From positions 1 to 41,689 of the forward strand of contig NZ_JNAO01000007.1 in assembly GCF_000760035.1 (NCBI RefSeq): a stretch of DNA of 41,689 bases, in the 5' to 3' direction. The position numbers were made by a program, and so were the translations under genes. The DNA is from Prochlorococcus marinus str. MIT 9314 (GTDB lineage Bacteria; Cyanobacteriota; Cyanobacteriia; PCC-6307; Cyanobiaceae). Shown one piece after another: positions 10,845 to 16,302 of this stretch (positions within the stretch are counted from its first letter, which is position 1; every line of letters begins with the position of its first letter). The notes under the pieces were generated by a model. It had not been told where the DNA came from. It ran no database searches and was given only the letters and a program-made list of their open reading frames with translations.

Positions 10845-11675
10845 ATGAAAGAAGATTCATCTATTTTTTTAAGGAAAATACGCTCTTTAAATTTAAAAAT
10901 GTGTGATATGTGGGTAAATGAAGCATTATTTGGTTTTTTTCATATAAAAGAATATTGTAAAAAACTTAAAAAAAATGATAATGTTTTAGAAATTGGTTGC
11001 GGTAGTGGCATACTGCTAAATTTATTATTAGAAAATTTTAAAGATATAAATTTTGAAGGGATAGAACCCTTTGGAGATGGATTCAGTTCTCTAACTAAAT
11101 TGAATTCATTATCAAAAAAAAATGGAGTATCAATTAAAAATATTGGATATAAAGAATTATCCTATAGTCGTAAATATGATCTAATTTTTTGCGTCAATGT
11201 TTTTGAACATCTTTATGATTGGCGGAACTTTTTAGACAAGATTAGTTGTCTTTTAACACAAGATGGAAAAATTATAGTCCTATGCCCAAATTATGGTTTT
11301 CCATATGAAAGTCATTTTAAAGTTCCTATTTTATTTAATAAAGGAATAACATCCTTCATTTTTCAAAAATATATTAGAAGTTATGAAAAGAAAAACGAAT
11401 GTATTGGCTTATGGAAATCACTTAATTTTGTAAAAAAAAGAGAGGTTATTAATCATATTAAAGATTCAATTCATACCAAAAATCTAAAAATTTATGATAA
11501 TTTATCAATCTTAGATTTTTTGGTTGAAAGAATCATGAATGATCGAGAATTCAGAAAAAGACAAAAAATAGTAGGTGCAGTTGCAATTTTCCTTAAAGGT
11601 TTAGGGATATTGAATATTTTTAAACTTTTTCCAAATTTTATACCTTATATGAAATTGGAATTTTCTAAGAAATAA
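10845..11675 (+). CDS. Class I SAM-dependent methyltransferase, substrate unknown
   Basis: A 276-residue protein with a class I methyltransferase fold. Motif I is NVLEIGCGSG at residues 46-55. The acidic motif II is FEGIEPFGDGF near 70-80, and YDLIFCVNVFEHLYDW at 111-126 is the motif IV/post-I region typical of Methyltransf_11/12/23 families. The N- and C-terminal extensions are rich in lysine, phenylalanine and asparagine. In cyanobacteria such proteins commonly modify surface polysaccharide sugars, lipids or quinones, but no partner gene is adjacent, so the substrate is not assigned. The gene is very AT-rich and stands alone between two copies of the argJ tail, which suggests acquisition as a unit. 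ATG start at 10845. Confidence 0.8.
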   Translation: MKEDSSIFLRKIRSLNLKMCDMWVNEALFGFFHIKEYCKKLKKNDNVLEIGCGSGILLNLLLENFKDINFEGIEPFGDGFSSLTKLNSLSKKNGVSIKNIGYKELSYSRKYDLIFCVNVFEHLYDWRNFLDKISCLLTQDGKIIVLCPNYGFPYESHFKVPILFNKGITSFIFQKYIRSYEKKNECIGLWKSLNFVKKREVINHIKDSIHTKNLKIYDNLSILDFLVERIMNDREFRKRQKIVGAVAIFLKGLGILNIFKLFPNFIPYMKLEFSKK

Positions 11676-11866
11676 TTCTTGGTTTAATTATAAGTTGTGT
11701 TGACTCCTGCTTGGCCTTTTTCGGTGTATAACTTCCGCATAATTCTTTATATCTTCTTCCGTTTGATTTATCTCTCTAAATGTAACTAACTCAAGAGGTC
11801 TTTATAACTTTTTTATAACACTACTCTAGTCATATCAGTGTGTTTTGTTAGTTGACTGAAACTTTG

Positions 11867-11885
11867 TAACACCTGTATAACACTA
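11867..11885 (+). repeat. 19-base box, right copy, inside the argJ-flanked insert
   Basis: TAACACCTGTATAACACTA, 17 of 19 bases identical to 10745-10763, same orientation. Confidence 0.6.
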
Positions 11886-11930
11886 ATTTTGTAGTAGTGA
11901 TGCTAGTCATACCAATTGTTTTCAAGGTCA

Positions 11931-11995
11931 GTGGAAATCAATAGCGAATATACAACTTAACCCTAAAACGTAGTTATATTAATTGATTTGAAGAT
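11931..11995 (+). repeat. argJ 3'-end repeat, right (detached) copy
   Basis: Begins GTG GAA ATC AAT AGC GAA and ends in TAA at 11958-11960, encoding VEINSEYTT-stop exactly like the real argJ end. It differs in four codons, all synonymous (GTT/GTG, TAC/TAT, ACT/ACA, ACC/ACT). Similarity continues past the stop for about 35 bases. The sequence before 11931 is not argJ, so this is a severed tail. Confidence 0.8.
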
Positions 11996-12070
11996 TATTA
12001 ATATGTTGTTTACGGTCTGCTTACATTAAATTAGGACTTATTATTACTAATTTAATTTAGTCGCACTAGG

Positions 12071-12238
12071 TTAAACATATCCATTAACTATGGTTGGATG
12101 TTCTTTGTTTTTGAACATTTTTCTATAGTCATCATGCAATCTTTCAGTTGCCAATTTTCTTTTCTTCATTACATCTCTGATTAAATCTATCTCATTGAAT
12201 GTACGATTGAGAATTGTGAATGGAGTAGTTAGTTTCAT
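12071..12238 (-). CDS. Small hypothetical protein (55 aa) with strong Shine-Dalgarno
   Basis: ATG at 12238 encodes a 55-residue basic protein starting MKLTTPFTILNRTFNEIDLI and ending KEHPTIVNGYV. An AGGAGG site lies 4 bases before the ATG (12243-12248), a strong site compared with most genes in this window, and supports translation. I do not recognise the family. The block from AGGAGG to the fourth codon is 18 of 19 bases identical to the gene at 12277-12459, and the 3' end is also alike, while the bodies differ. There is no signal peptide, membrane segment or cysteine. Confidence 0.6.
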   Translation of the reverse strand: MKLTTPFTILNRTFNEIDLIRDVMKKRKLATERLHDDYRKMFKNKEHPTIVNGYV

Positions 12239-12276
12239 AAAACCTCCTTTTTTAATAAAGACTAAAAATTAATAAC

Positions 12277-12459
12277 TCAGTCGCAGTAAATTAAACAATT
12301 TTGATTTGTTGGATGTTCTCTACATTCTTTCTCCCAAAAGTTTTGAAACTCAGGGGTGCATTTCTCAAGTTCTTTTGGAGTTTCGTTTAGATTTAATCCT
12401 GCATAATTAAATGCAGTTAAGTATCTTGGAAGAATGTTAAATTGATTGAATAGTTTCAT
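12277..12459 (-). CDS. Small hypothetical protein (60 aa), tandem relative of the 12071-12238 gene
   Basis: ATG at 12459 encodes 60 residues, beginning MKLFNQFNILPRYLTAFNYA and ending in REHPTNQNCLIYCD. AGGAGG lies 4 bases upstream (12464-12469). It shares the MKL start, an F-x-I-L-x-R pattern and an EHPT motif with its neighbour. It has four cysteines (in KCTP, KECRE, QNCL and IYCD); two of them are in the last seven residues, a feature absent from the neighbour. The 24 bases around the stop (12273-12296) match 19 of 24 with 12053-12076, where a frame difference gives the neighbour an earlier stop. Function unknown. It is divergent from the small-RNA promoter at 12496. Confidence 0.6.
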   Translation of the reverse strand: MKLFNQFNILPRYLTAFNYAGLNLNETPKELEKCTPEFQNFWEKECREHPTNQNCLIYCD

Positions 12460-12495
12460 AAGACCTCCTAGATCTATATCTATATTGTCCTCCTA

Positions 12496-12524
12496 TTGAC
12501 TTGAAATTCATAGAGTATTATTAC
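12496..12524 (+). promoter_or_regulatory. Predicted promoter of the 12531-12680 small RNA
   Basis: TTGACT at 12496-12501 and TATTAC at 12519-12524, spaced 17 bases, a good sigma-70-type match. Transcription would begin near 12531, exactly where a 10-base helix starts. Confidence 0.5.
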
Positions 12525-12530
12525 CCGATT

Positions 12531-12680
12531 AGAAGTGCTTTGTGGTTGTCACGACTATCTTTTCTCGTTCAGTAGGAGTAGAAATAATTCAGGAGTCAAA
12601 AGCACTTCATCGACTTTGTGGACAGCGAGGTGCATACGACTCGAAGAGGGCAAACAAATGCCCTCTTATTTTATTTTTAG
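12531..12680 (+). ncRNA. Probable structured small RNA, about 145 nt, family unknown
   Basis: A well-placed promoter is followed at once by GAAGTGCTTT (12532-12541), which is perfectly complementary to AAAGCACTTC (12599-12608), closing a large hairpin domain. About 40 bases later comes an intrinsic terminator: AGAGGGCA / TGCCCTCT (12645-12652 / 12659-12666) with a 6-base loop and a T-rich tail. CTTTGTGG occurs twice (12539-12546 and 12614-12621), the first just past the 5' arm. Two short open frames cross this stretch but have no ribosome-binding site. It matches neither tmRNA, the SRP RNA conserved loop nor a TPP riboswitch as I know them. Marine Prochlorococcus carry many lineage-specific Yfr RNAs; this could be one. 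Confidence 0.6.
12645..12680 (+). terminator. Intrinsic terminator of the small RNA
   Basis: Perfect 8-base stem AGAGGGCA / TGCCCTCT, loop AACAAA, then TATTTTATTTTTAG. It is one of the clearest rho-independent terminators in the window; no protein gene ends just upstream on this strand. Confidence 0.8.
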
Positions 12681-12768
12681 TAAACTTTTACTCATTCTTT
12701 TTGCTACATTTTATCGACATTAGTATTTAGGATATGAATGGTTAGATTTATCAAAATAGGAAGTAATT

Positions 12769-13062
12769 ATGTTTGTAAGTATTGATTTATGTTTAGTCCC
12801 TATTGGAGTTGGAACTTCCCTATCTCCTTATATAAAAGAGTGTATTGAAGTTATCAAAAATGAAGGCCTTAACTATGAATTAGGAGCGAATGGAACTGCA
12901 ATAGAGGGAGATTGGGATAAAGTATTTGAATGTGTTAAAAAATGCCATAAAAAAATTCATTCAAAAGGTGCGCCTAGAATTTATACAACAATGAAAGTAA
13001 ATACTAGAACTGATAAAGAACAAAAATTCTCAGATAAAGTAAAAAGTGTATTAGATAAATAA
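12769..13062 (+). CDS. MTH1187/UPF0045-family thiamine-binding-like protein
   Basis: A 97-residue protein with the pattern of the MTH1187 (DUF77, UPF0045) family: VSIDLCLVPIGVGTSLSPYI at the N-terminus, then NYELGANGTAIEGDWDKVFE in the middle. Members form ferredoxin-like tetramers, and some bind thiamine or hydroxymethylpyrimidine. Length and motif order agree with the family. The AGGAAGT about 7 bases before the ATG is a plausible ribosome-binding site. It lies in the accessory island between a small RNA and a membrane-anchored protein, 24 bases before the latter, so the two may be co-transcribed. Thiamine binding is a family inference. Confidence 0.8.
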   Translation: MFVSIDLCLVPIGVGTSLSPYIKECIEVIKNEGLNYELGANGTAIEGDWDKVFECVKKCHKKIHSKGAPRIYTTMKVNTRTDKEQKFSDKVKSVLDK

Positions 13063-13086
13063 TGGAAAAAGAGCGAAATTAATATA

Positions 13087-13515
13087 ATGATGGATAAAAC
13101 TAACACTTGGTTAATAAGAGCATTTGCTGTTGTTCTTATTTGTGTTTGCCTTTTTGCATATCTAAATGCACAAGCGAACCAATCCTTACTCCGTTCAAAA
13201 CCTAGCATTGAGAATTTGGAATATAAAGCATTCTTACTCCGTCCAAAACCTAGTATTGAGGATTTGGAATATAAAGCATTAGATAAGTTAAGGGGAAATG
13301 CTGAATTTGCTGCGAATAGAGATTATGCGGACTATGAAAAATTTGGAAGTATAATTTTTTGCAATACTTCAATCAATAGTCGAATTGAATCAGCAAACTA
13401 TTCGAAACAAATGGAATTATATATTTCTGGGAAAGAAGCAGATTTATCAGAATGGGATACTGCTATAAAAAATTATGAAAACGAAAGGTCAAAATGTAGA
13501 GACTTTAATCCTTGA
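13087..13515 (+). CDS. Membrane-anchored or secreted hypothetical protein with internal 16-residue repeat
   Basis: A 142-residue protein. Residues about 6-26 (LIRAFAVVLICVCLFAYLNA) form one hydrophobic helix, either an anchor or a signal peptide with a possible A-x-A cleavage site. The rest is soluble and acidic. Residues from about 34 contain two copies of a 16-residue unit of the type LLRxKPSIExLEYKAF/L, encoded by a 48-base tandem duplication. ATG at 13087 or the adjacent one at 13090. It lies 24 bases after the thiamine-binding-like gene on the same strand. Two cysteines in the C-terminal part (FCNTS and KCRD) could form a disulfide outside the cytoplasm. Family not recognised. Confidence 0.65.
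   Translation: MMDKTNTWLIRAFAVVLICVCLFAYLNAQANQSLLRSKPSIENLEYKAFLLRPKPSIEDLEYKALDKLRGNAEFAANRDYADYEKFGSIIFCNTSINSRIESANYSKQMELYISGKEADLSEWDTAIKNYENERSKCRDFNP
13185..13280 (+). repeat. Two 48-base tandem units in frame inside the membrane-anchored gene
   Basis: Units 13185-13232 and 13233-13280 differ at three bases only (changing S to P, one silent change, and N to D). A length that is a multiple of three keeps the reading frame. The small divergence points to a recent duplication. Confidence 0.9.
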
Positions 13516-13591
13516 AACGTTGAAACTGCGCGTAATTTAAGTGTTTCAAGAACCTTAAGTTACAAGAAACAAAATATACTGATAAGAAATC

Positions 13592-13684
13592 ATGTCAATA
13601 TTTCACTTTTTAATTACCACTTACACTTTGCTTACAATCGTATTGACTTATAAAAAGTCAGTTGTTGCAGTCAATTTTGAGTGA
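13592..13684 (+). CDS. Possible 30-residue hydrophobic micropeptide
   Basis: ATG to TGA encoding MSIFHFLITTYTLLTIVLTY and ten more residues, with one likely membrane helix. There is no clear ribosome-binding site and no known relative that I recognise; it may be chance in AT-rich DNA. Confidence 0.2.
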   Translation: MSIFHFLITTYTLLTIVLTYKKSVVAVNFE

Positions 13685-13714
13685 TTATCTTTGTATAGCA
13701 ATGAATAGCTAATA

Positions 13715-13957
13715 CTACTTAAGTTTTAGTAAATCTAATGGTAGATATTCATTAATATATAGAAACAGTATTGTTAAAGTTCCAATTACAGAGCCTATAA
13801 AACCTCCAAAAAAATTAACTAATAATCCAGATTGTCTAATTATAGCTTCTTCTTTTTTTTCTTCTTCAAAATTAGGAGAATCAACTACTTTTAAGCGCTG
13901 ATTGGTTGTTGGTTGTTTAAGTTGTTGGTGTCGGATGAGGGCTTCGAAATCAGGCAT
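13715..13957 (-). CDS. Small membrane protein overlapping the end of parA
   Basis: An 80-residue protein from the first ATG in frame (13957), overlapping the last 67 bases of the parA-like gene in another frame. The second half has one strong membrane helix (LLVNFFGGFIGSVIGTLTIL) preceded by a charged segment (FEEEKKEEAIIRQ). A TTG at 13981 could extend it by 8 residues. No start codon lies after the overlap, so if the gene is real it must begin inside parA, implying translational coupling, or else it is the displaced C-terminal part of a frameshifted longer ParA. No ParB-like helix-turn-helix is visible. Function unknown. Confidence 0.5.
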   Translation of the reverse strand: MPDFEALIRHQQLKQPTTNQRLKVVDSPNFEEEKKEEAIIRQSGLLVNFFGGFIGSVIGTLTILFLYINEYLPLDLLKLK

Positions 13958-14562
13958 GGAATTTGTGAGGCAATTGAACAATAAGCAGACCAGCCCGTCA
14001 TTCGACGAGGATCTGATCTACCTAAATCGTCTACAGCTTCAAATACAGCATTGCCCGAGGCTTCTGCTTTATCAAATGCTGAAAGTAAGGGTATAAACTT
14101 ATCAAAAACATACAAACCAAAATTTTCTAGAGCCGCTTTGGCTTGTTGCGCTGCTTTTTGCTGTCTGAAATCAACTTTTACAATTACTACTGCATGGTTA
14201 ACTTTTAAGTTGCTTAATAAATTTGCTAGTTCAACAGTTAATTCTACTGATCTTGCTTTTGCAGTTGTAGGTAAGATAACTAAATCTGAACCATACGCTA
14301 AGTGTTTAAGTTCTTCTTGATCACTGCTAGCCTGTCCATCAGTTATTACAATTTCTGATGATCTTGATGCTTTAGCAGCAGAACTCACGGGGAAAACTGG
14401 AAATGGAAGATTGCCTCTTGATGCGTATGCTAAAGCAGATCTATTCTTGTCAGCATCGACTATGCAAACTTTTTTACCTTCAGAATGCCAAACGCTTGCA
14501 AGGTGAATACTTGTACAGGTCTTGGCCACCCCTCCTTTTTGTCCGCAAACGGTAATGAACAA
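13891..14562 (-). CDS. Orphan ParA/MinD-type ATPase
   Basis: A 223-residue P-loop ATPase of the ParA family. The deviant Walker A motif QKGGVAKT lies at residues 8-15 with the signature lysine K9 and K14; VDADKNRSAL (D36, D38) follows the first strand, and IVITDGQ (D75) is the Walker B region. The chain is shorter than chromosomal ParA and lacks an N-terminal DNA-binding domain, like the small ParA proteins of plasmids and of cellular cargo positioning. The start is TTG at 14562, directly before FITVCGQKGG, with no alternative ATG. No parB or parS cluster is adjacent; the only partner is the overlapping membrane protein. Its cargo is unknown. Confidence 0.85.
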   Translation of the reverse strand: MFITVCGQKGGVAKTCTSIHLASVWHSEGKKVCIVDADKNRSALAYASRGNLPFPVFPVSSAAKASRSSEIVITDGQASSDQEELKHLAYGSDLVILPTTAKARSVELTVELANLLSNLKVNHAVVIVKVDFRQQKAAQQAKAALENFGLYVFDKFIPLLSAFDKAEASGNAVFEAVDDLGRSDPRRMTGWSAYCSIASQIPCLISKPSSDTNNLNNQQPISA

Positions 14563-14712
14563 TTTTTTATTTTTATTTCTCTTACTTTGGAGAATAATTT
14601 CTTAATGTCAAGAGAAATTGATTTTTAATGCTTTAAAACTTATTTTTTGAAATATTTTAAAGAAGTTAATATTTTTAGATAACCTTATAAAGTTCCTTAT
14701 TTAAATTGGCTA

Positions 14713-15675
14713 GTGAAGAAAAGAATTGGATTAGGTACGTGGTCTTGGGGGAATAAGCTTTTCTGGAATTACCAATCTACAAATGACGATGATTTACGTG
14801 AGACATATGATGAAGCGTTACGAAGAGGTTTCGATCTAATTGATACTGCAGATTCTTACGGTACTGGGAATCTTCAGGGCAGAAGTGAATTGTTGATAGG
14901 AAAATTTTTACTAAATACTCCTTCAGCAAAGAAAAAAAGAATTCAAATAGCAACCAAACTTGCACCTTATCCCTGGAGAATAGGTAACAGAGGCTTCAAT
15001 AAACCTTTTTTGAAAAGTTTAGAGAGACTTAATAATAAATTAGATATAGTGCAATTACATTGGTCAACTGCAAAATACAATCCTTGGCAGGAATTAGGGC
15101 TGTTGAATAATCTTTGCGATTTAAAAGATGAAGGCTTTGATTTTCAAATAGGTTTATCAAATATAGGCCCTAAAAGATTGATGCAATTAATTAATTTTTT
15201 AGCAAAAAGAGATCAGCACCTAAAGAGTGTTCAAATACAGTTTTCTTTGCTTGCTCCCGATTTAGGAAAACAATATCAGGTAAAAAAAATTTGCGACGAA
15301 AATAATATTGATTTCTTTGCTTATAGTCCTTTGTCCTTTGGAATACTTTGTATTGATCCGGATAAAGAAGAAAATAAAGAAAAAAGTTTTATTCGTAATT
15401 CCTTATTTGAAAACTATAAAAAACCAACATATGAATTGCGGAGGTGTCTAAAAAGAATTGCGCATCAAAGATCAGTTTCCCAAGCGCAAGTAGCAATTAA
15501 TTGGTGTTGTTATCAAGGAACTATTCCGCTAGTTGGAATGCGAAAAAAATCTCAAGTTATAGATGTATCTAATGTATTTAATTGGAATTTAAAAAAAAAT
15601 GAATTTAAAGTACTTCAGGAAGTTTCAAAAAAATGTTTAAAAAAAATGCCGAAAAATCCTTTTTCGAGTAATTAA
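14713..15675 (+). CDS. Aldo/keto reductase
   Basis: A 320-residue NAD(P)H-dependent oxidoreductase of the AKR superfamily, TIM-barrel fold. The catalytic tetrad is visible: D44 and Y49 in LIDTADSYG, K82 in IATKLAPYP and H116 in VQLHWS. The C-terminal VAINWCCYQGTIPLVGMRKKSQ segment is the cofactor-binding region. It resembles the cyanobacterial and plant-chloroplast group related to pyridoxal reductase. The exact substrate cannot be read. The start is GTG at 14713, giving KKRIGLGTWSWGNK, the usual family beginning. It is divergent from parA with about 150 bases between; core gene order appears to resume here. Confidence 0.9.
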   Translation: MKKRIGLGTWSWGNKLFWNYQSTNDDDLRETYDEALRRGFDLIDTADSYGTGNLQGRSELLIGKFLLNTPSAKKKRIQIATKLAPYPWRIGNRGFNKPFLKSLERLNNKLDIVQLHWSTAKYNPWQELGLLNNLCDLKDEGFDFQIGLSNIGPKRLMQLINFLAKRDQHLKSVQIQFSLLAPDLGKQYQVKKICDENNIDFFAYSPLSFGILCIDPDKEENKEKSFIRNSLFENYKKPTYELRRCLKRIAHQRSVSQAQVAINWCCYQGTIPLVGMRKKSQVIDVSNVFNWNLKKNEFKVLQEVSKKCLKKMPKNPFSSN

Positions 15676-15683
15676 TTAAATTT

Positions 15684-15821
15684 TTACCTAGATATGTTCT
15701 TATTTTTTTTGATTTGACAACCACTATTCCATAGTTCATTGGGAAATTTTTCACCAGTGAATCTAATAACTTTTGGTTTGAGATTTATTATGAAGTCATT
15801 TAGTTTTTTATGTGATTCCAT
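15684..15821 (-). CDS. Small hypothetical protein (45 aa)
   Basis: ATG at 15821 encodes a 45-residue basic peptide (MESHKKLNDFIINLKPKVIR and onward, with the segment FTGEKFPNELWNSGC). It is convergent with the aldo/keto reductase (9-base gap). There is no clear Shine-Dalgarno and no domain I recognise. The non-repetitive composition with tryptophan and cysteine makes it more protein-like than random AT-rich sequence. Confidence 0.4.
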   Translation of the reverse strand: MESHKKLNDFIINLKPKVIRFTGEKFPNELWNSGCQIKKNKNISR

Positions 15822-15973
15822 TTTGCAAGATTGGATTTCTTAATAAGATAAATTAATTTAAAACTTATCTTCTCAGTATTTATACCTATAAAATGAAAAA
15901 AATTCTTTTTAATACAAGTAATTGCAGCAATATTTACATACTCATAAATTATCTACTACAACTTCTTAGTTAT

Positions 15974-16001
15974 TTAAAAAAGTGGAGTCCTTCCAGACTC
16001 C
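15974..16001 (-). terminator. Terminator at the end of ssrA
   Basis: On the minus strand GGAGTC (16001-15996) and GACTCC (15989-15984) form a 6-base stem with loop TGGAAG, followed by A, C and a run of six T. Confidence 0.75.
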
Positions 16002-16265
16002 TCGTATCATTTGGTTGATAAGGCTGATATAACCCCATCTCCTTTAGGGTCAAGCAGCAACTGGTGCTGTTTGACGGGAGAAACTAACGATTTTGTTAGC
16101 ATTTGTGTTTTTGCTCTAACCGAGCCGGCTTCAGTCACCTTCCTTATGCCCCGTCGAAACCATTACAACCCCAAATAGTGGAGTTGAGCGGAATCGAACC
16201 GCTGTCCGAAACATCGGTTGAGATCACCTAGTCCAATTGGACATTTATATTCTGACAGGCAAAAT
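15978..16265 (-). ncRNA. ssrA: tmRNA, circularly permuted two-piece form
   Basis: Read on the minus strand, the acceptor piece comes first, ending ...GGTTCGATTCCGCTCAACTCC (16200-16180; the T-arm and 3' acceptor strand). After a spacer of about 7 bases (16173-16179) the coding piece begins GGGGTTGTAATGGTTTCGAC at 16172. GGGGTTG pairs with CAACTCC to form the acceptor stem between the two pieces. The tag reading frame (16100-16050) begins with GCT and encodes ANKIVSFSRQTAPVAA-stop, ending in the AA degron tail. tmRNA with SmpB frees stalled ribosomes. The permuted two-piece layout is known from marine Prochlorococcus and Synechococcus. The 5' boundary is approximate. Confidence 0.95.
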
Positions 16266-16302
16266 GGTTATTGAATAGTTTTTTTACTAAGTTTTATCGT
16301 AT

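Larger units (their letters stand above)
11676..12070. other. Gene-free stretch with repeats and a possible ORF relic
   Basis: No intact gene. On the minus strand, 11796 down to 11688 is an open stretch ending in TAA that encodes ...LVTFREINQTEEDIK... but has no ATG, GTG or TTG in frame at its front. Its TFREIN segment resembles TFNEID in the small protein at 12071-12238, so it may be a decayed relative. Further on are the short repeats TATAACACTA (11814, 11876), CTAGTCATA (11825, 11903) and the second argJ-tail copy (11931-11995). Confidence 0.5.

Noticed and set aside
12535-12730. Two overlapping 62-residue open frames on the plus strand
   Set aside because: No ribosome-binding site, the start codon is TTG-like or weakly placed, and both run through the helix arms and terminator of the predicted small RNA.
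12680-12768. Thiamine riboswitch before the thiamine-binding-like gene
   Set aside because: The conserved CUGAGA and GAUCUGGAUAAUACC-type elements of the TPP riboswitch are not present.
13511-13550. Inverted repeat CTTGAAAC / GTTTCAAG as a terminator after the membrane-anchored gene
   Set aside because: The loop is 24 bases and no T run follows; it overlaps the stop codon and may be chance.
15893-16020. Plus-strand frame starting MKKILFNTSN, about 41 residues
   Set aside because: It runs antisense into the ssrA terminator and has no ribosome-binding site; likely chance in AT-rich DNA.
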